A DNA stretch of 64,000 nt from contig NC_007778.1 in the NCBI RefSeq assembly GCF_000013365.1, forward strand, positions 2,976,001 to 3,040,000, in the 5' to 3' direction. The position numbers were made by a program, and so were the translations under genes. This DNA is from Rhodopseudomonas palustris HaA2. Its GTDB lineage: Bacteria; Pseudomonadota; Alphaproteobacteria; Rhizobiales; Xanthobacteraceae. Under the pieces are notes generated by a model. The model searched no databases and was not told the DNA's origin. It saw nothing but the letters and a program-made list of their open reading frames with translations. Positions 41,669 to 52,195 of this stretch are shown in pieces (position 1 is the stretch's first letter; every line of letters begins with the position of its first letter).

Positions 41669-42277
41669 ATGTTCACCGGCATTGTCACCGACATCGGCGA
41701 AATCGAAGCCCTGACGCCCACGGCGCAGGGACAACTGCACCGGCTGCGGATCGGCTGCAGCTACGATCAGGCCACGATCGCCGACGGCGCCTCGATCGCC
41801 TCGAACGGCATCTGCATGACCGTGGTCGGGTCGGGCACAGCGGGCGGCCGCACCTGGTACGAGGTCGACGCCGGCGCCGAGACCCTGGCGCTGACCACCG
41901 CGAAGCACTGGGGCGTCGGCACCAGGCTCAATCTCGAGCGCGCGCTGAAGATCGGCGACGAGCTCGGCGGTCACATCGTCACCGGCCACGTTGACGGCAT
42001 CGCCACCGTGGTGGCGCGCGAGGACCTGCCGGAGATGGCACGGTTCACCCTCGAGACGACGCGCGAGCTGGCGCGCTTCATTGCTCCGAAGGGCTCGGTA
42101 ACGCTCGACGGCACCTCGCTGACGGTGAACACCGTCGAGGGCACGCGTTTCTCGGTGCTGATCATCCCGCACACGCTGAGCGCCACCATCCTCGGTGGCT
42201 GGCGGGTCGACAGCGAAGTCAACATCGAGGTCGACCTGATGGCGCGCTATGCCGCGCGGCTGAGCGAGATGAAATAG
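41669..42277 (+). CDS. ribE: Riboflavin synthase alpha chain
   Basis: This 202-residue enzyme dismutates two 6,7-dimethyl-8-ribityllumazine molecules into riboflavin. It consists of two similar barrels, each starting with the family motif: MFTGIVTDIGEIEAL and GHIVTGHVDGIATV. The conserved SIASNGICMTV and TVEGTRFSVLIIPHTL segments are present. It is followed by a hairpin repeat that separates it from ribH. Confidence 0.96.
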   Translation: MFTGIVTDIGEIEALTPTAQGQLHRLRIGCSYDQATIADGASIASNGICMTVVGSGTAGGRTWYEVDAGAETLALTTAKHWGVGTRLNLERALKIGDELGGHIVTGHVDGIATVVAREDLPEMARFTLETTRELARFIAPKGSVTLDGTSLTVNTVEGTRFSVLIIPHTLSATILGGWRVDSEVNIEVDLMARYAARLSEMK

Positions 42278-42297
42278 GCGGCAGCACAAACGAAGTG

Positions 42298-42398
42298 GTC
42301 ACGCGCGGGCTTGACCCGCGCATCCATCCTCTTAACAAGAACGCATCCAAATTCTCTCGACGACGATGGATCGCCGGGTCGAGCCCGGCAATGACGAC
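42298..42398. repeat. Hairpin repeat between ribE and ribH
   Basis: GTCACGCGCGGGCTTGACCC followed by GCGCATCCATC pairs with GATGGATCGCCGGGTCGAGC and CCGGCAATGACG about 60 bases later. The modules resemble those at 39872 and 6351. It lies inside the otherwise compact rib operon and might affect RNA stability. Confidence 0.65.
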
Positions 42399-42416
42399 CA
42401 AAGGCAAGGCACCAGA

Positions 42417-42908
42417 ATGGCAGACGCGCGGCGCGCACCCCTGAAAGACCAGACCGACGTTTCGGGCGCGCGCGTCCTGATCGTCGAGGCGCGGTTCTAC
42501 GACGATATCCAGGACGCGCTGCTGGACGGCGCAATCGCCGAACTGAAAGCAGCCGGCGCGAGCCACGACGTGCTGACCGTGCCCGGCGCGCTGGAAATCC
42601 CCGCCGCGGTGGCGATCGCGATCGACGCCGCCGAGGCCGCCGGCAGGCCCTATGATGCGGCAATCGCGCTCGGCTGCGTGGTGCGGGGCGAGACCATCCA
42701 TTTCGAGATCGTCTCGATGGAGTCGGCGCGCGCCCTGATGGACCTGTCGGTGGCGCGGAAATTCCCGCTCGGCAACGGCATCATCACCGTCAACACCGAC
42801 GAACAGGCCTGGGCGCGAGCAAAGCCCGACGATCTCAACAAGGGCGGTGACGCCGCGCGCGCCGCGCTGGCGATGCTGCGGATCAAGCGCCGACTGGCGC
42901 GGGGCTGA
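42417..42908 (+). CDS. ribH: 6,7-Dimethyl-8-ribityllumazine synthase
   Basis: This 163-residue enzyme forms the lumazine precursor of riboflavin. Signature segments are [21 protein letters not shown], the [12 protein letters not shown] phosphate loop and [27 protein letters not shown], with the catalytic histidine at ETIHFEIV. I choose ATG 42417 (MADARRAPL); an upstream ATG at 42366 lies inside the repeat. Only 2 bases separate it from nusB. Confidence 0.96.
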   Translation: MADARRAPLKDQTDVSGARVLIVEARFYDDIQDALLDGAIAELKAAGASHDVLTVPGALEIPAAVAIAIDAAEAAGRPYDAAIALGCVVRGETIHFEIVSMESARALMDLSVARKFPLGNGIITVNTDEQAWARAKPDDLNKGGDAARAALAMLRIKRRLARG

Positions 42909-42910
42909 CG

Positions 42911-43420
42911 ATGGCCGATTCCAAAAAGCCGGCGATCAAGAAGCCGGTCCCGAAGGGCGACCGCAAGGCCAATCGGCGCGGCGCTGCGCGGCTCGCGGCC
43001 GTGCAGGCGCTCTACCAGATGGACATCGGCGGTGCCGGCATCAACGAGACCTTCGCCGAGTTCGAGAGCCACTGGATCGGCAACGAGGTCGAGGGTGATC
43101 AATATCTGCCGGCCGAGGCCGCGTTCTTCCGCGACGTCGTCTCCGGCGTGGTGCGCGACCAGAAGAAGCTCGACCCGTTGATCGACGACGCGCTGGCGAA
43201 GGGCTGGCCGCTGGCGCGGATCGACGCCATCCTCCGCGCGGTGATGCGTGCCGGCGCCTACGAGCTCGAACACCGCAAGGATATCCCGGCGCGCGTCGTC
43301 GTCTCCGAATATGTCGACGTCGCCCACGCCTTCGTCGAGAAGGACGAGACAGGCATGGTCAACGCCGTGCTCGACCAGATCGCCCGGCAGTTTCGTGAAG
43401 ACGAGTTTACGCGGGGGTAG
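42911..43420 (+). CDS. nusB: Transcription antitermination protein NusB
   Basis: This 169-residue all-helical protein joins NusE in antitermination of rRNA operons. Segments RRGAARLAAVQALYQMDI and LARIDAILRAVMRAGAYEL and VVVSEYVDVAHAFVEKDETGMVNAVLD are diagnostic. The N-terminal lysine-rich segment is an RNA-binding extension. It completes the rib-nusB operon, followed by a repeat and thiL. Confidence 0.96.
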   Translation: MADSKKPAIKKPVPKGDRKANRRGAARLAAVQALYQMDIGGAGINETFAEFESHWIGNEVEGDQYLPAEAAFFRDVVSGVVRDQKKLDPLIDDALAKGWPLARIDAILRAVMRAGAYELEHRKDIPARVVVSEYVDVAHAFVEKDETGMVNAVLDQIARQFREDEFTRG

Positions 43421-43436
43421 GCCGAGCGCCGCTGCC

Positions 43437-43590
43437 TAACCTCTCCCCGTGTGCGGGGAGAGGTCGACCCGGCGGAGCGCAGCGAAGCCGGGGCGGGTGA
43501 GGGGGCGTCTCGACGCGGCCGAGCCTCAGTGCTCGCGTCGCCCCTCACCCCAACCCTCTCCCCGCAAGAGCGGGGCGAGGGAGCGCGCCG
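43437..43590. repeat. Composite C/G-rich repeat before thiL
   Basis: AACCTCTCCCCGTGTGCGGG closes with GAGAGGT (43438-43465), then a middle part GGCGGAGCGCAGCGAAGCC, then CACCCCAACCCTCTCCCCGC with AAGAGCGGGG and CGAGGGAG. It relates to the element at 38277. No gene is seen. Confidence 0.65.
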
Positions 43591-43635
43591 TGCCGCGAGG
43601 CGACCATCGCGGCACAACGTCGAGGTTATTAGTGC

Positions 43636-44607
43636 ATGCCCTCCGGTGAAGACGATCTGATTGCCCGCTACTTCAAGCCGCTTGCGACCGATCCGGGCGC
43701 GCTGGGGCTGGTCGACGACGCGGCGGTGCTGGCGGCGTCGCGCGACGATCTGGTGCTGACCACCGACGCCATCGTCGAGGGCGTGCATTACCTGCCCGGC
43801 GATCCGCCCCGGGCCATCGCCCGCAAGGCGCTGCGGGTGAACCTGTCCGACCTCGCCGCCAAGGGGGCGACGCCCGCGGGGTTCCTGCTGACGCTGGCGC
43901 TGCGCAGCGCCGACGAGCGCTTCCTGGCGCCGTTCGCACAGGCGCTCGGCGAGGATGCCGCCCTTTTCGATTGTCCGCTGCTCGGCGGCGATACGGTGTC
44001 CACCCCGGGGCCGATGATGATTTCGATCACCGCCATCGGCCGGGTGCCGCCGGGTCGCATGGTGCGGCGCAACACGCTTTGTGCCGGGGACCGGATCCTC
44101 GTCACCGGCACGATCGGCGACTCGGCACTCGGCCTCGACCTGCTGCAGGGCGCGAATGCCGACATCTCCGACGAGCATCGCGCCTTTCTGATCGACCGCT
44201 ATCGCGTGCCGCAGCCGCGTTTGGCCTTGGCGCAAGCCATACGTGACCATGCCGGCGCGGCGATGGACGTGTCCGACGGGCTGGCAGGCGATCTCGCCAA
44301 GATGTGCGCCGCCTCCGGCGTCACCGCGATCCTCGACGCTGCGGCCGTCCCGCTCTCCGCTGCGGCGCAGGCGATGATCTCGGGCGAGCCGGCGAAGCTG
44401 GCCCGCGTGCTCGGGGGCGGTGACGACTATGAGCTGCTTTGCGGCGTTGCAGCACAGCAGCTCGACCCGTTTCTTGCTGCAGCGCAGCGAATAGGGGTTT
44501 CGGTCAGCGTCATCGGCTCCGCCGAAGCCGGAACCGGAGCGCCGCGATGGCGCGACGCCGAGCATCGTGACATCGCGCTGTCAGGGCTGTCATACAGTCA
44601 TTTCTAG
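43636..44607 (+). CDS. thiL: Thiamine-monophosphate kinase
   Basis: This 323-residue kinase phosphorylates thiamine monophosphate to the active diphosphate. N-terminal LVDDAAVLA and TTDAIVEGVHYL, then NLSDLAAKGATPAGFLL, and the metal-binding MDVSDGLAGDLAKM, place it in the PurM/ThiL fold. GGGDDYELL near the end is conserved. It follows nusB, the usual nusB-thiL order. Confidence 0.95.
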   Translation: MPSGEDDLIARYFKPLATDPGALGLVDDAAVLAASRDDLVLTTDAIVEGVHYLPGDPPRAIARKALRVNLSDLAAKGATPAGFLLTLALRSADERFLAPFAQALGEDAALFDCPLLGGDTVSTPGPMMISITAIGRVPPGRMVRRNTLCAGDRILVTGTIGDSALGLDLLQGANADISDEHRAFLIDRYRVPQPRLALAQAIRDHAGAAMDVSDGLAGDLAKMCAASGVTAILDAAAVPLSAAAQAMISGEPAKLARVLGGGDDYELLCGVAAQQLDPFLAAAQRIGVSVSVIGSAEAGTGAPRWRDAEHRDIALSGLSYSHF

Positions 44608-44835
44608 CGATTAGTCGCAGGTATTCCGGCGCAAGGGATGCGTCTGGAATTCGCCCAAGGCCGCGGGAAAAGCCGCGCTTAGTCCCTTCGCAGCGATTGC
44701 GGAGCACCAACGATTTTGGCAAGGTCCGCCGCGATTTGAGACTGCCCCGGGAAGAGGGCACGTCGTCTTGTTGCGCGCCCGCGTCGCTCCCGCGTCGCAG
44801 GCACGGGGGTGAAACTCGGGACTGAGGCATCAGGA

Positions 44836-46959
<2,124 letters not shown>

Positions 46960-46983
46960 GGCTTCGGGCTTCTGACTGAGTAG

Positions 46984-47014
46984 AAACCCCGCGGTGTGAG
47001 CCGCGGGGTTTTTG
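46984..47014 (+). terminator. Rho-independent terminator after hppA
   Basis: AAACCCCGCGG and CCGCGGGGTTT form an 11-base stem around TGTGAG, followed by TTTTTGTTT. It begins 24 bases after the hppA stop. Confidence 0.9.
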
Positions 47015-47126
47015 TTTGGCGAGCGGCTTTTTCCCGCGATAGACTGACGCCATTGCCCGATTGAGTCCGGCCGATATTTCCGGCCGTAAAGTCGACCCGT
47101 TGATTGTCCGACTCAGGAGCATTTTG

Positions 47127-47873
47127 ATGAATGTCTTTGGAGCATTCACGTTCGGTGCGCTGATCAAAACATTTCTGCCCGGGTTTGTTTGGCTGGCCGC
47201 TCTTGTTCTGGGTGAGACTCAGCTCGCGCCTTGGCTTGGTTGGCCGTCATGGGGCCACTACGTGATCGCGAAGGAATACCAGACATCGGCGACCGTGCTG
47301 GCGGTACCACTCTCGATCCTGCTCGGGCTCATCTCGAACATTCTGGTCTTCATGGGAATCAATGACAATTTGGTACGCAAGCCCGTGCGTGTGAAGAATG
47401 CGCCGCTGTTCGAGCTCTTCGATGAACTGTCGGCCTTGTTGCGAGCGAGGTGCTGGTCGGCGATCGGTTGTATCGACGCCTCGCGTGCCGGCGCCTTCAA
47501 GGACAACATCGATCCGGAGCAGTTGCTGCTGCACAAGATCGGCGTGAGCACGATCGGGTATATTCGCGAGCAATACTGGTTTCATTTGGAGTTCCAGATG
47601 AACCTTTGGTTGTCGATAACGGTCCTTTCGGCGGCGCTTTGCGGCTATTTGATCGGGTCGCAGACACCGACTCGTGCCATTCTGATTGTCGCTGTGTATG
47701 CGTTTGCGAGTTGGGTTCTCATTTCGGCCGCACGCAAGAACTACTGTCGCCACATCGAGAAAATGGCTAGCATGATGGCGGCCGTTCTGGCCGGAGCGGA
47801 CAAAGATCCTGCGCCCGCGGCGCGGGGCTGGTTCACGCCAGAGGTCGTCTCGAAGTTCAACAAGCACGCCTAG
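47127..47873 (+). CDS. Integral membrane protein of unknown function
   Basis: I do not recognise the family. The 248-residue protein has two N-terminal helices (FGALIKTFLPGFVWLAALVL; then the segment around 60-85), a cytoplasmic segment of about 90 residues with LFELFDELSALLRARCWSA and YIREQYWFHLEFQMNL, two more helices (about 165-205), and a polar tail. Base composition is lower in GC than neighbours (about 52% in one sampled line). I choose ATG 47127 because AGGAG lies seven bases upstream. It is followed 9 bases later by a HAD phosphatase, so they may be co-transcribed. Confidence 0.72.
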   Translation: MNVFGAFTFGALIKTFLPGFVWLAALVLGETQLAPWLGWPSWGHYVIAKEYQTSATVLAVPLSILLGLISNILVFMGINDNLVRKPVRVKNAPLFELFDELSALLRARCWSAIGCIDASRAGAFKDNIDPEQLLLHKIGVSTIGYIREQYWFHLEFQMNLWLSITVLSAALCGYLIGSQTPTRAILIVAVYAFASWVLISAARKNYCRHIEKMASMMAAVLAGADKDPAPAARGWFTPEVVSKFNKHA

Positions 47874-47882
47874 GCTGATGCG

Positions 47883-48566
47883 ATGAAAGCATTTTTCTTC
47901 GACCTCGATGGCACGCTGACCGACTCGCGGACGGGGCTGCACGATTCGTTTCGCGCGGCGATCGAAGCGATCGGCGTGATGCCGCTTGGCGACGCCGAGC
48001 TTGACCTGTTCCTAGGCACGCCTCTGCCGGAGATGTTCCGAACGTTGAAGGCCGACATCAGCCAGGCCGGAATCGAGGCCGGCATCGACGCTTTCCGGGC
48101 TTACTACGAAACCCACGGTATCCGTCAAAACCGTGCCTATCCCGGAGTTCGGGAGATGCTGGAGGCTTTGAAGACCAGACGGATTCCTGTCTGGGTCGTG
48201 ACCTCCAAGCCCCAGGCCTATGCCGAGCGTGTGATCCGCGATCTAGGCTTTGCCGATTTGGTCACCGACGTCGTCGGCGCGGGGCTCGCGGAGTTGGACA
48301 CTAAAAGCGATCTGGTGAAGCGCGCGCTCGGCGAAGCGGGCGTCGCCCCTGGCGATGCCGTGATGGTCGGAGACCGGCGCTATGATGTCGAAGGGGCCAA
48401 GGCCAATGGTGTCGTCGCTGTCGGCGTGACTTGGGGCTACGGCACGCGCGAAGAACTCGAGTCCGCGGGCTGCGATCGCCTCGTCGAGTCCGTTTCGGAG
48501 TTCTGTCAGATCTTCATCGATCGCTCGATCGTGCTTCGTACCAGGACCGCCGCCGCGGCCTGCTGA
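47883..48566 (+). CDS. HAD-superfamily phosphatase (phosphoglycolate phosphatase-like)
   Basis: This 227-residue enzyme has all four HAD motifs: FFFDLDGTLTDS with Asp7 and Asp9, motif II VVTSKPQAYAERV, motif III lysine in KSDLVKRAL, and motif IV VMVGDRRYDVEGAKANG. The cap domain is of the helical C1 type. It is close to Gph-like phosphatases, but the substrate is not certain. It lies just after the unknown membrane protein. Confidence 0.87.
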   Translation: MKAFFFDLDGTLTDSRTGLHDSFRAAIEAIGVMPLGDAELDLFLGTPLPEMFRTLKADISQAGIEAGIDAFRAYYETHGIRQNRAYPGVREMLEALKTRRIPVWVVTSKPQAYAERVIRDLGFADLVTDVVGAGLAELDTKSDLVKRALGEAGVAPGDAVMVGDRRYDVEGAKANGVVAVGVTWGYGTREELESAGCDRLVESVSEFCQIFIDRSIVLRTRTAAAAC

Positions 48567-48694
48567 ACCGGTCGCCATGTCGGCGGAGCCCGCAGGCATC
48601 CTTGCGCACGCTCATGAGTGGCGCGCGCGGCTGCGAACTGAACCAATCGGAACCCGGCGCGTTACCCGTTCCCATCTTTCTCGAGGAATGTGAC

Positions 48695-48937
48695 ATGAGC
48701 GGCGTGAGCGATATCAAGGAACATATGGAAGTCATCGGCGCGGACGGCGTGCATGTCGGCACCGTCGACAAGGTCGAGGGCGGCCGGATCAAGCTGACCA
48801 AGAAGGACAGCGGCGAGGGAAGCCACAGGGGCCATCACCATTTCATCGACGGCGGCCTGGTGGCCGAGGTCGAAGGCGACAAGGTGCGGTTGTCGGCCAA
48901 CGCCGCCGTTGCGGTGAGCATGGAAGACGAGAAATAG
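48695..48937 (+). CDS. DUF2171 family small protein
   Basis: This 80-residue protein reads SDIKEHMEVIGADGVHVGTVDKVEGGRIKL and then a glycine/histidine-rich stretch (SHRGHHHFIDGGLVAEV). It is an all-beta PRC-barrel-like fold, DUF2171, widespread in Rhizobiales, of unknown function. The GAGGA site seven bases before ATG supports the start. A strong terminator follows within 45 bases. Confidence 0.85.
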   Translation: MSGVSDIKEHMEVIGADGVHVGTVDKVEGGRIKLTKKDSGEGSHRGHHHFIDGGLVAEVEGDKVRLSANAAVAVSMEDEK

Positions 48938-48977
48938 GCAACGCGGTCTTCGGGCGCGATCCAACTCCGACGCGCAA

Positions 48978-49014
48978 CGACAGCCCCGCGGCGTCAGCCG
49001 CGGGGCTGTCGTTT
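48978..49014 (+). terminator. Rho-independent terminator after the DUF2171 gene
   Basis: CGACAGCCCCGCGGC and its perfect 15-base complement enclose the loop GTCA and are followed by TTTC. It ends the DUF2171 transcript. Confidence 0.82.
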
Positions 49015-49029
49015 CACGGCTGGTGAAAG

Positions 49030-49145
49030 CCTCATGGTGAGAGCCGCGCTCTTGCGCGGCCGTCTCGAACCATGAATGTTTTGCGCATCCTTCGAGACGC
49101 CCGACATCGCTCTGCGAGCGATGCCGGGCTCCTCAGGATCAGGAT
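49030..49145. repeat. Intergenic hairpin repeat
   Basis: The block contains GAGCCGCGCTC-TTGCGCGGC, then CATCCTTCGAGACGCCCG and GGGCTCCTCAGGATCAGGA. The last two parts match the style of the module at 35247-35353. No gene is supported. Confidence 0.55.
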
Positions 49146-49203
49146 CGTGCGTGGTGCATGGGCCTGCATTGCCGCTCGAGAACAGTCCCCAAGGGAGCCT
49201 TGA

Positions 49204-49359
49204 ATGTCGCTGTCATCCGCCAAGAACTACGCGCTGCGCGCAGCCAAGTCGCAGGACCAGAAGGAGGCGATCGAACTGCTGTCGAAGGCGATCCTCGAAC
49301 TCGCGAGTTCGATCGAGGCGACCGACGCCAAGATCAAGAAGATCAACAAGGCGGGCTGA
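49204..49359 (+). CDS. Small helical protein (51 aa)
   Basis: This 51-residue protein, MSLSSAKNYALRAAKSQDQK, then EAIELLSKAILELASSIEAT and DAKIKKINKAG, is predicted to be one long amphipathic helix or coiled coil. An AAGGGAG site precedes the ATG by about six bases. Its stop is two bases from the next gene's start, so the two are probably coupled. No function is recognised; similar short proteins are, from memory, present in Bradyrhizobium. Confidence 0.6.
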   Translation: MSLSSAKNYALRAAKSQDQKEAIELLSKAILELASSIEATDAKIKKINKAG

Positions 49360-49361
49360 TC

Positions 49362-50231
49362 GTGGTGACGCCGATCCGATCCAGGACGCTCGAGGCAAAC
49401 GGTCTCGGCTTCGCGATCGACGAAGCCGGCGAGGGCGACACCACGGCGCTGTTGTTGCACGGCTTCCCGGAAGCGCGCCAGTCGTGGCATCGGCAACTCC
49501 CGGCGCTGGCCGCGCTCGGCTGGCATGCGGTCGCGCCGGATCTGCGCGGCTATGGGGGAACGACGCGGCCTCGGGCGCAGGCGGCCTATCATCTCGATCA
49601 CCTCACCGACGACGTCGCGGCATTGTTCGCGGCGCTCGGCGGCAAGCGCCGGATTCTGATCGGCCACGATTGGGGCGGGGTGATCGCCTGGCAGGCTGCG
49701 CTGCGCGGCAAGCTGCCGCTCGACGCCCTGATTATCCTCAACGCACCGCATCCGGACGTGTTCGCGCGCGTGCTGGCCGATGGCTGGCGGCAGAAGCGCA
49801 AGTCCTGGTATGTCGCGTTGTTCCAGCTGCCCTGGCTGCCGGAATGGCTGATGACCCGCAACGACGGCGCAGCGCTGGCGCAGATGTTTCGCAAGCACAG
49901 CCCGACGATCTCGGACGCGCAGATCGAGATCTATCGCCGCAACGCGATCCAGCCCGGTGCGGCGATCGCGATGATCAATTACTACCGCGCCAATTTCACC
50001 GCGCTCGGCGGCGGCGCAGGGACCCATCCCAAGCTGACCGTGCCGACCCTGATGATCTGGGGGGAGGACGATCTGGCGCTCGATATCGCGCTGACAGAGG
50101 GCAACGAGGCCCATGTCGCCGACTTCACGCTGCGGCGGCTGCCCGGCGCCTCGCATTGGGTGCAGCAGGACGCGCCGGATCAGGTCAACGCCCTGATCGC
50201 GGACTGGGCGCGCGGCAAGGGGCTGGCTTAG
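49362..50231 (+). CDS. Alpha/beta hydrolase, epoxide-hydrolase-like
   Basis: This 289-residue enzyme has the oxyanion motif HGFPEARQSW and the nucleophile elbow GHDWGGVIAW, where Asp, not Ser, is the nucleophile. This marks the epoxide hydrolase/dehalogenase branch. Candidate lid tyrosines lie in IEIYRR and INYYRANF, and the catalytic histidine in GASHWVQQD. The start is a GTG (49362 or 49365), two bases after the small helical gene, with AAGGCGGG upstream. Substrate unknown. Confidence 0.85.
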   Translation: MVTPIRSRTLEANGLGFAIDEAGEGDTTALLLHGFPEARQSWHRQLPALAALGWHAVAPDLRGYGGTTRPRAQAAYHLDHLTDDVAALFAALGGKRRILIGHDWGGVIAWQAALRGKLPLDALIILNAPHPDVFARVLADGWRQKRKSWYVALFQLPWLPEWLMTRNDGAALAQMFRKHSPTISDAQIEIYRRNAIQPGAAIAMINYYRANFTALGGGAGTHPKLTVPTLMIWGEDDLALDIALTEGNEAHVADFTLRRLPGASHWVQQDAPDQVNALIADWARGKGLA

Positions 50232-50265
50232 CGCAGGCCGGCCGCGGCCGCCCCGCGCGATGTGA

Positions 50266-50742
50266 TCAGCGGAAGCTGATCAGCCTGAACAGCGGCGCCA
50301 GATAGCTCATTTCCTGGCCCGAGGTCGGCGTGGTGCGGCTGATGAAGTCGAAGATCTTGCCGTCCTGGAGGCCGTAATTGGCGATACGGCGAACCTGGCG
50401 GTTCTGGTCGAAATAGATCGCGATCACGCGCTGATCGACCACCTTTTGCGGCATGAACGCCACCGGCCGCTCGGAGCGCTGCGAGATGTAATAGAACACT
50501 TCACCGTTCAGGGTCGCGACGGTGGAGGGGGTACCCATCACGATCAGCACCTGATCCTGGCTGGCGCCGATCGGAATCTGCTCGAGCGCGCCATTGGGGA
50601 GGATATAGCCCTTCTGGAATTGCTCGGAGGTGCAGGCTGACAATCCGGCGCCCAGCAGCGCCAGCGCCAGCGCCGGGCCGAGCCGACGACGGGCCATCGC
50701 GCGGAGGCCGTCGCGACGGCTTCGTTCGATCGAAATACTCAT
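50266..50742 (-). CDS. bamE: Outer-membrane assembly lipoprotein BamE/OmlA
   Basis: This 158-residue lipoprotein has the lipobox LGAGLSAC with Cys37. The SmpA/OmlA domain shows IPIGASQDQVLIVMGTPSTVATLNGEVFYYISQ. BamE is a small part of the Bam complex that inserts beta-barrels. Start at ATG 50742; a Met at residue 16 (MARRRLG) is an alternative that would still give a signal peptide. It is divergent from the bc1-assembly chaperone gene. Confidence 0.92.
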   Translation of the reverse strand: MSISIERSRRDGLRAMARRRLGPALALALLGAGLSACTSEQFQKGYILPNGALEQIPIGASQDQVLIVMGTPSTVATLNGEVFYYISQRSERPVAFMPQKVVDQRVIAIYFDQNRQVRRIANYGLQDGKIFDFISRTTPTSGQEMSYLAPLFRLISFR

Positions 50743-50840
50743 TCGGAAGCTGGCTCCATCCCCTTGCATCGCGCAGGGCGTTGACGTACCGGGCAGGCAC
50801 TCGGAATGCAATCCCGAAGGGCCCGCGTCAGGAACCCGCA

Positions 50841-51380
50841 ATGATCTGGCCGTTCAATCACCTTCGTCCGCCCCGGACGCCGCCGCGCCGCACCATCGAG
50901 ACGATCTATGGCATGATCGTGGCGCAGGCGCGAGAACCCGCATTTTATCAGCAATATGGCGTCGCCGATACGGTTAACGGCCGATTCGAGATGATCGTCG
51001 TGCATCTTTGGCTAGTGCTGCGACGGATTCGCGCAACCCAGGATTCGGCCGGCTTCGCGCAAGCGCTGTTCGACTATTTCTGCAGCGACCTCGACGCGAA
51101 TCTGCGCGAACTCGGCGTCGGCGACCTCACCGTGCCGAAGCGGATGCAGGCGTTCGGCGAGGCGTTCTACGGCCGCTCGGCGGCCTACGATCTGGCGCTG
51201 ACCGAGGGCGATGAAGCGCTGGCGATGGCGCTCGACCGGAACGTCCTCTACGGCGCGGACATTGAAAACGCGCGGCGACTGGCGGCCTATGTCGGGCAAG
51301 TGATCAAAGCACTCGACGGCATCGAGCCGTCCAAGCTACGCAATGGCGAGCTGCGGTTTCCCGCGCCGCCGGCTGCTTGA
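50841..51380 (+). CDS. Ubiquinol-cytochrome c chaperone (CBP3-like)
   Basis: This 179-residue protein belongs to the Ubiq_cyt_C_chap family, which in mitochondria (Cbp3) assists cytochrome b insertion and complex III assembly. Segments IETIYGMIVAQAREPAFYQQYGVADTVNGRFEMIVVHLWL and FGEAFYGRSAAYDLAL are characteristic. I start at ATG 50841 (MIWPFNHL). It is followed 18 bases later by a DUF177 gene. Confidence 0.9.
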   Translation: MIWPFNHLRPPRTPPRRTIETIYGMIVAQAREPAFYQQYGVADTVNGRFEMIVVHLWLVLRRIRATQDSAGFAQALFDYFCSDLDANLRELGVGDLTVPKRMQAFGEAFYGRSAAYDLALTEGDEALAMALDRNVLYGADIENARRLAAYVGQVIKALDGIEPSKLRNGELRFPAPPAA

Positions 51381-51398
51381 GCGCGGAAGGACAAGACG

Positions 51399-51962
51399 AT
51401 GAGCGGCGACAATCCCTGGCGCGTGCCGATTGGGGTGATGCAGATCCCCGAGACGGGGCTGCATCGTGACATCGAGGCCGGCGAGGCCGAACGGACCGCA
51501 ATGGCCGCTCTCGGTGGGCTGCGCGAGATCCTGTCGGCGAAGGCCGCATTCGACCTGACGCCGGAAAGCGGCGGCCGGGTGCGCGTCACCGGCCGGGTGC
51601 AGGCCAGGGTCGGCCAGACCTGTGTGGTGACGCTCGATCCGATCGAAAGCGCGATCGACGAGGATGTCGACCTGACCTTCATGCCGGCGGAGCAGATTCG
51701 CGAATTGTCTGAGACGGTCGACGACGACGGCGAGCCCGATCCGGGCGATCCGCCGGAGGCGATCGAGCGCGGCATGATCGATATTGGCCGGGTCGCGGCC
51801 GACGCGCTGTTTCTCGGCATCGATCCGTATCCGCGCAAGCCCGATGCGGTGTTCGAGCCGGTGGTCGAGCCTGATCCCCCCGAAGAACATCCGTTTGCGG
51901 CGCTGCAGGCGTTGAAAGCTCCGGCCACACCGCCGCGGTCACGCAAACCCAAGGGCGATTAG
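51399..51962 (+). CDS. DUF177 (YceD-like) protein, 23S rRNA accumulation
   Basis: This 187-residue protein has the YceD/DUF177 core: [32 protein letters not shown] with the conserved Cys. The family is linked to 23S rRNA processing and plant plastid homologues. The C-terminal segment is acidic and proline-rich. In many bacteria rpmF follows; here plsX comes next after about 230 bases. Confidence 0.88.
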   Translation: MSGDNPWRVPIGVMQIPETGLHRDIEAGEAERTAMAALGGLREILSAKAAFDLTPESGGRVRVTGRVQARVGQTCVVTLDPIESAIDEDVDLTFMPAEQIRELSETVDDDGEPDPGDPPEAIERGMIDIGRVAADALFLGIDPYPRKPDAVFEPVVEPDPPEEHPFAALQALKAPATPPRSRKPKGD

Positions 51963-52195
51963 CGACCGCGCGAGGGGCATATTGTGGTAATCGCGCAGGA
52001 TTCGCATCTGTGGCCCGGCCCGCCGTGGTGGAATGCGACTTAAATCTGCCCGGTCAAGATGTTGTATCGGGGGCGGGAACGGCTATTGTCCGGCCCGATC
52101 GGTGTGCAGCGCTGCACGCTCGAGCGCCATCCGGCGCATTGTCACGACGCGGCCGAGCGCTTCAGGGCCGCAAGCGAACGGGTTTCCGAAACGTC

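Noticed and set aside
40000-41680. FMN riboswitch upstream of the riboflavin genes
   Set aside because: No conserved RFN element is visible before ribD or ribE; these genes are coupled to nrdR instead.
42366-42416. Upstream ATG for ribH at 42366
   Set aside because: The extra 17 codons lie in the intergenic hairpin repeat and do not match RibH; ATG 42417 has a proper ribosome site.
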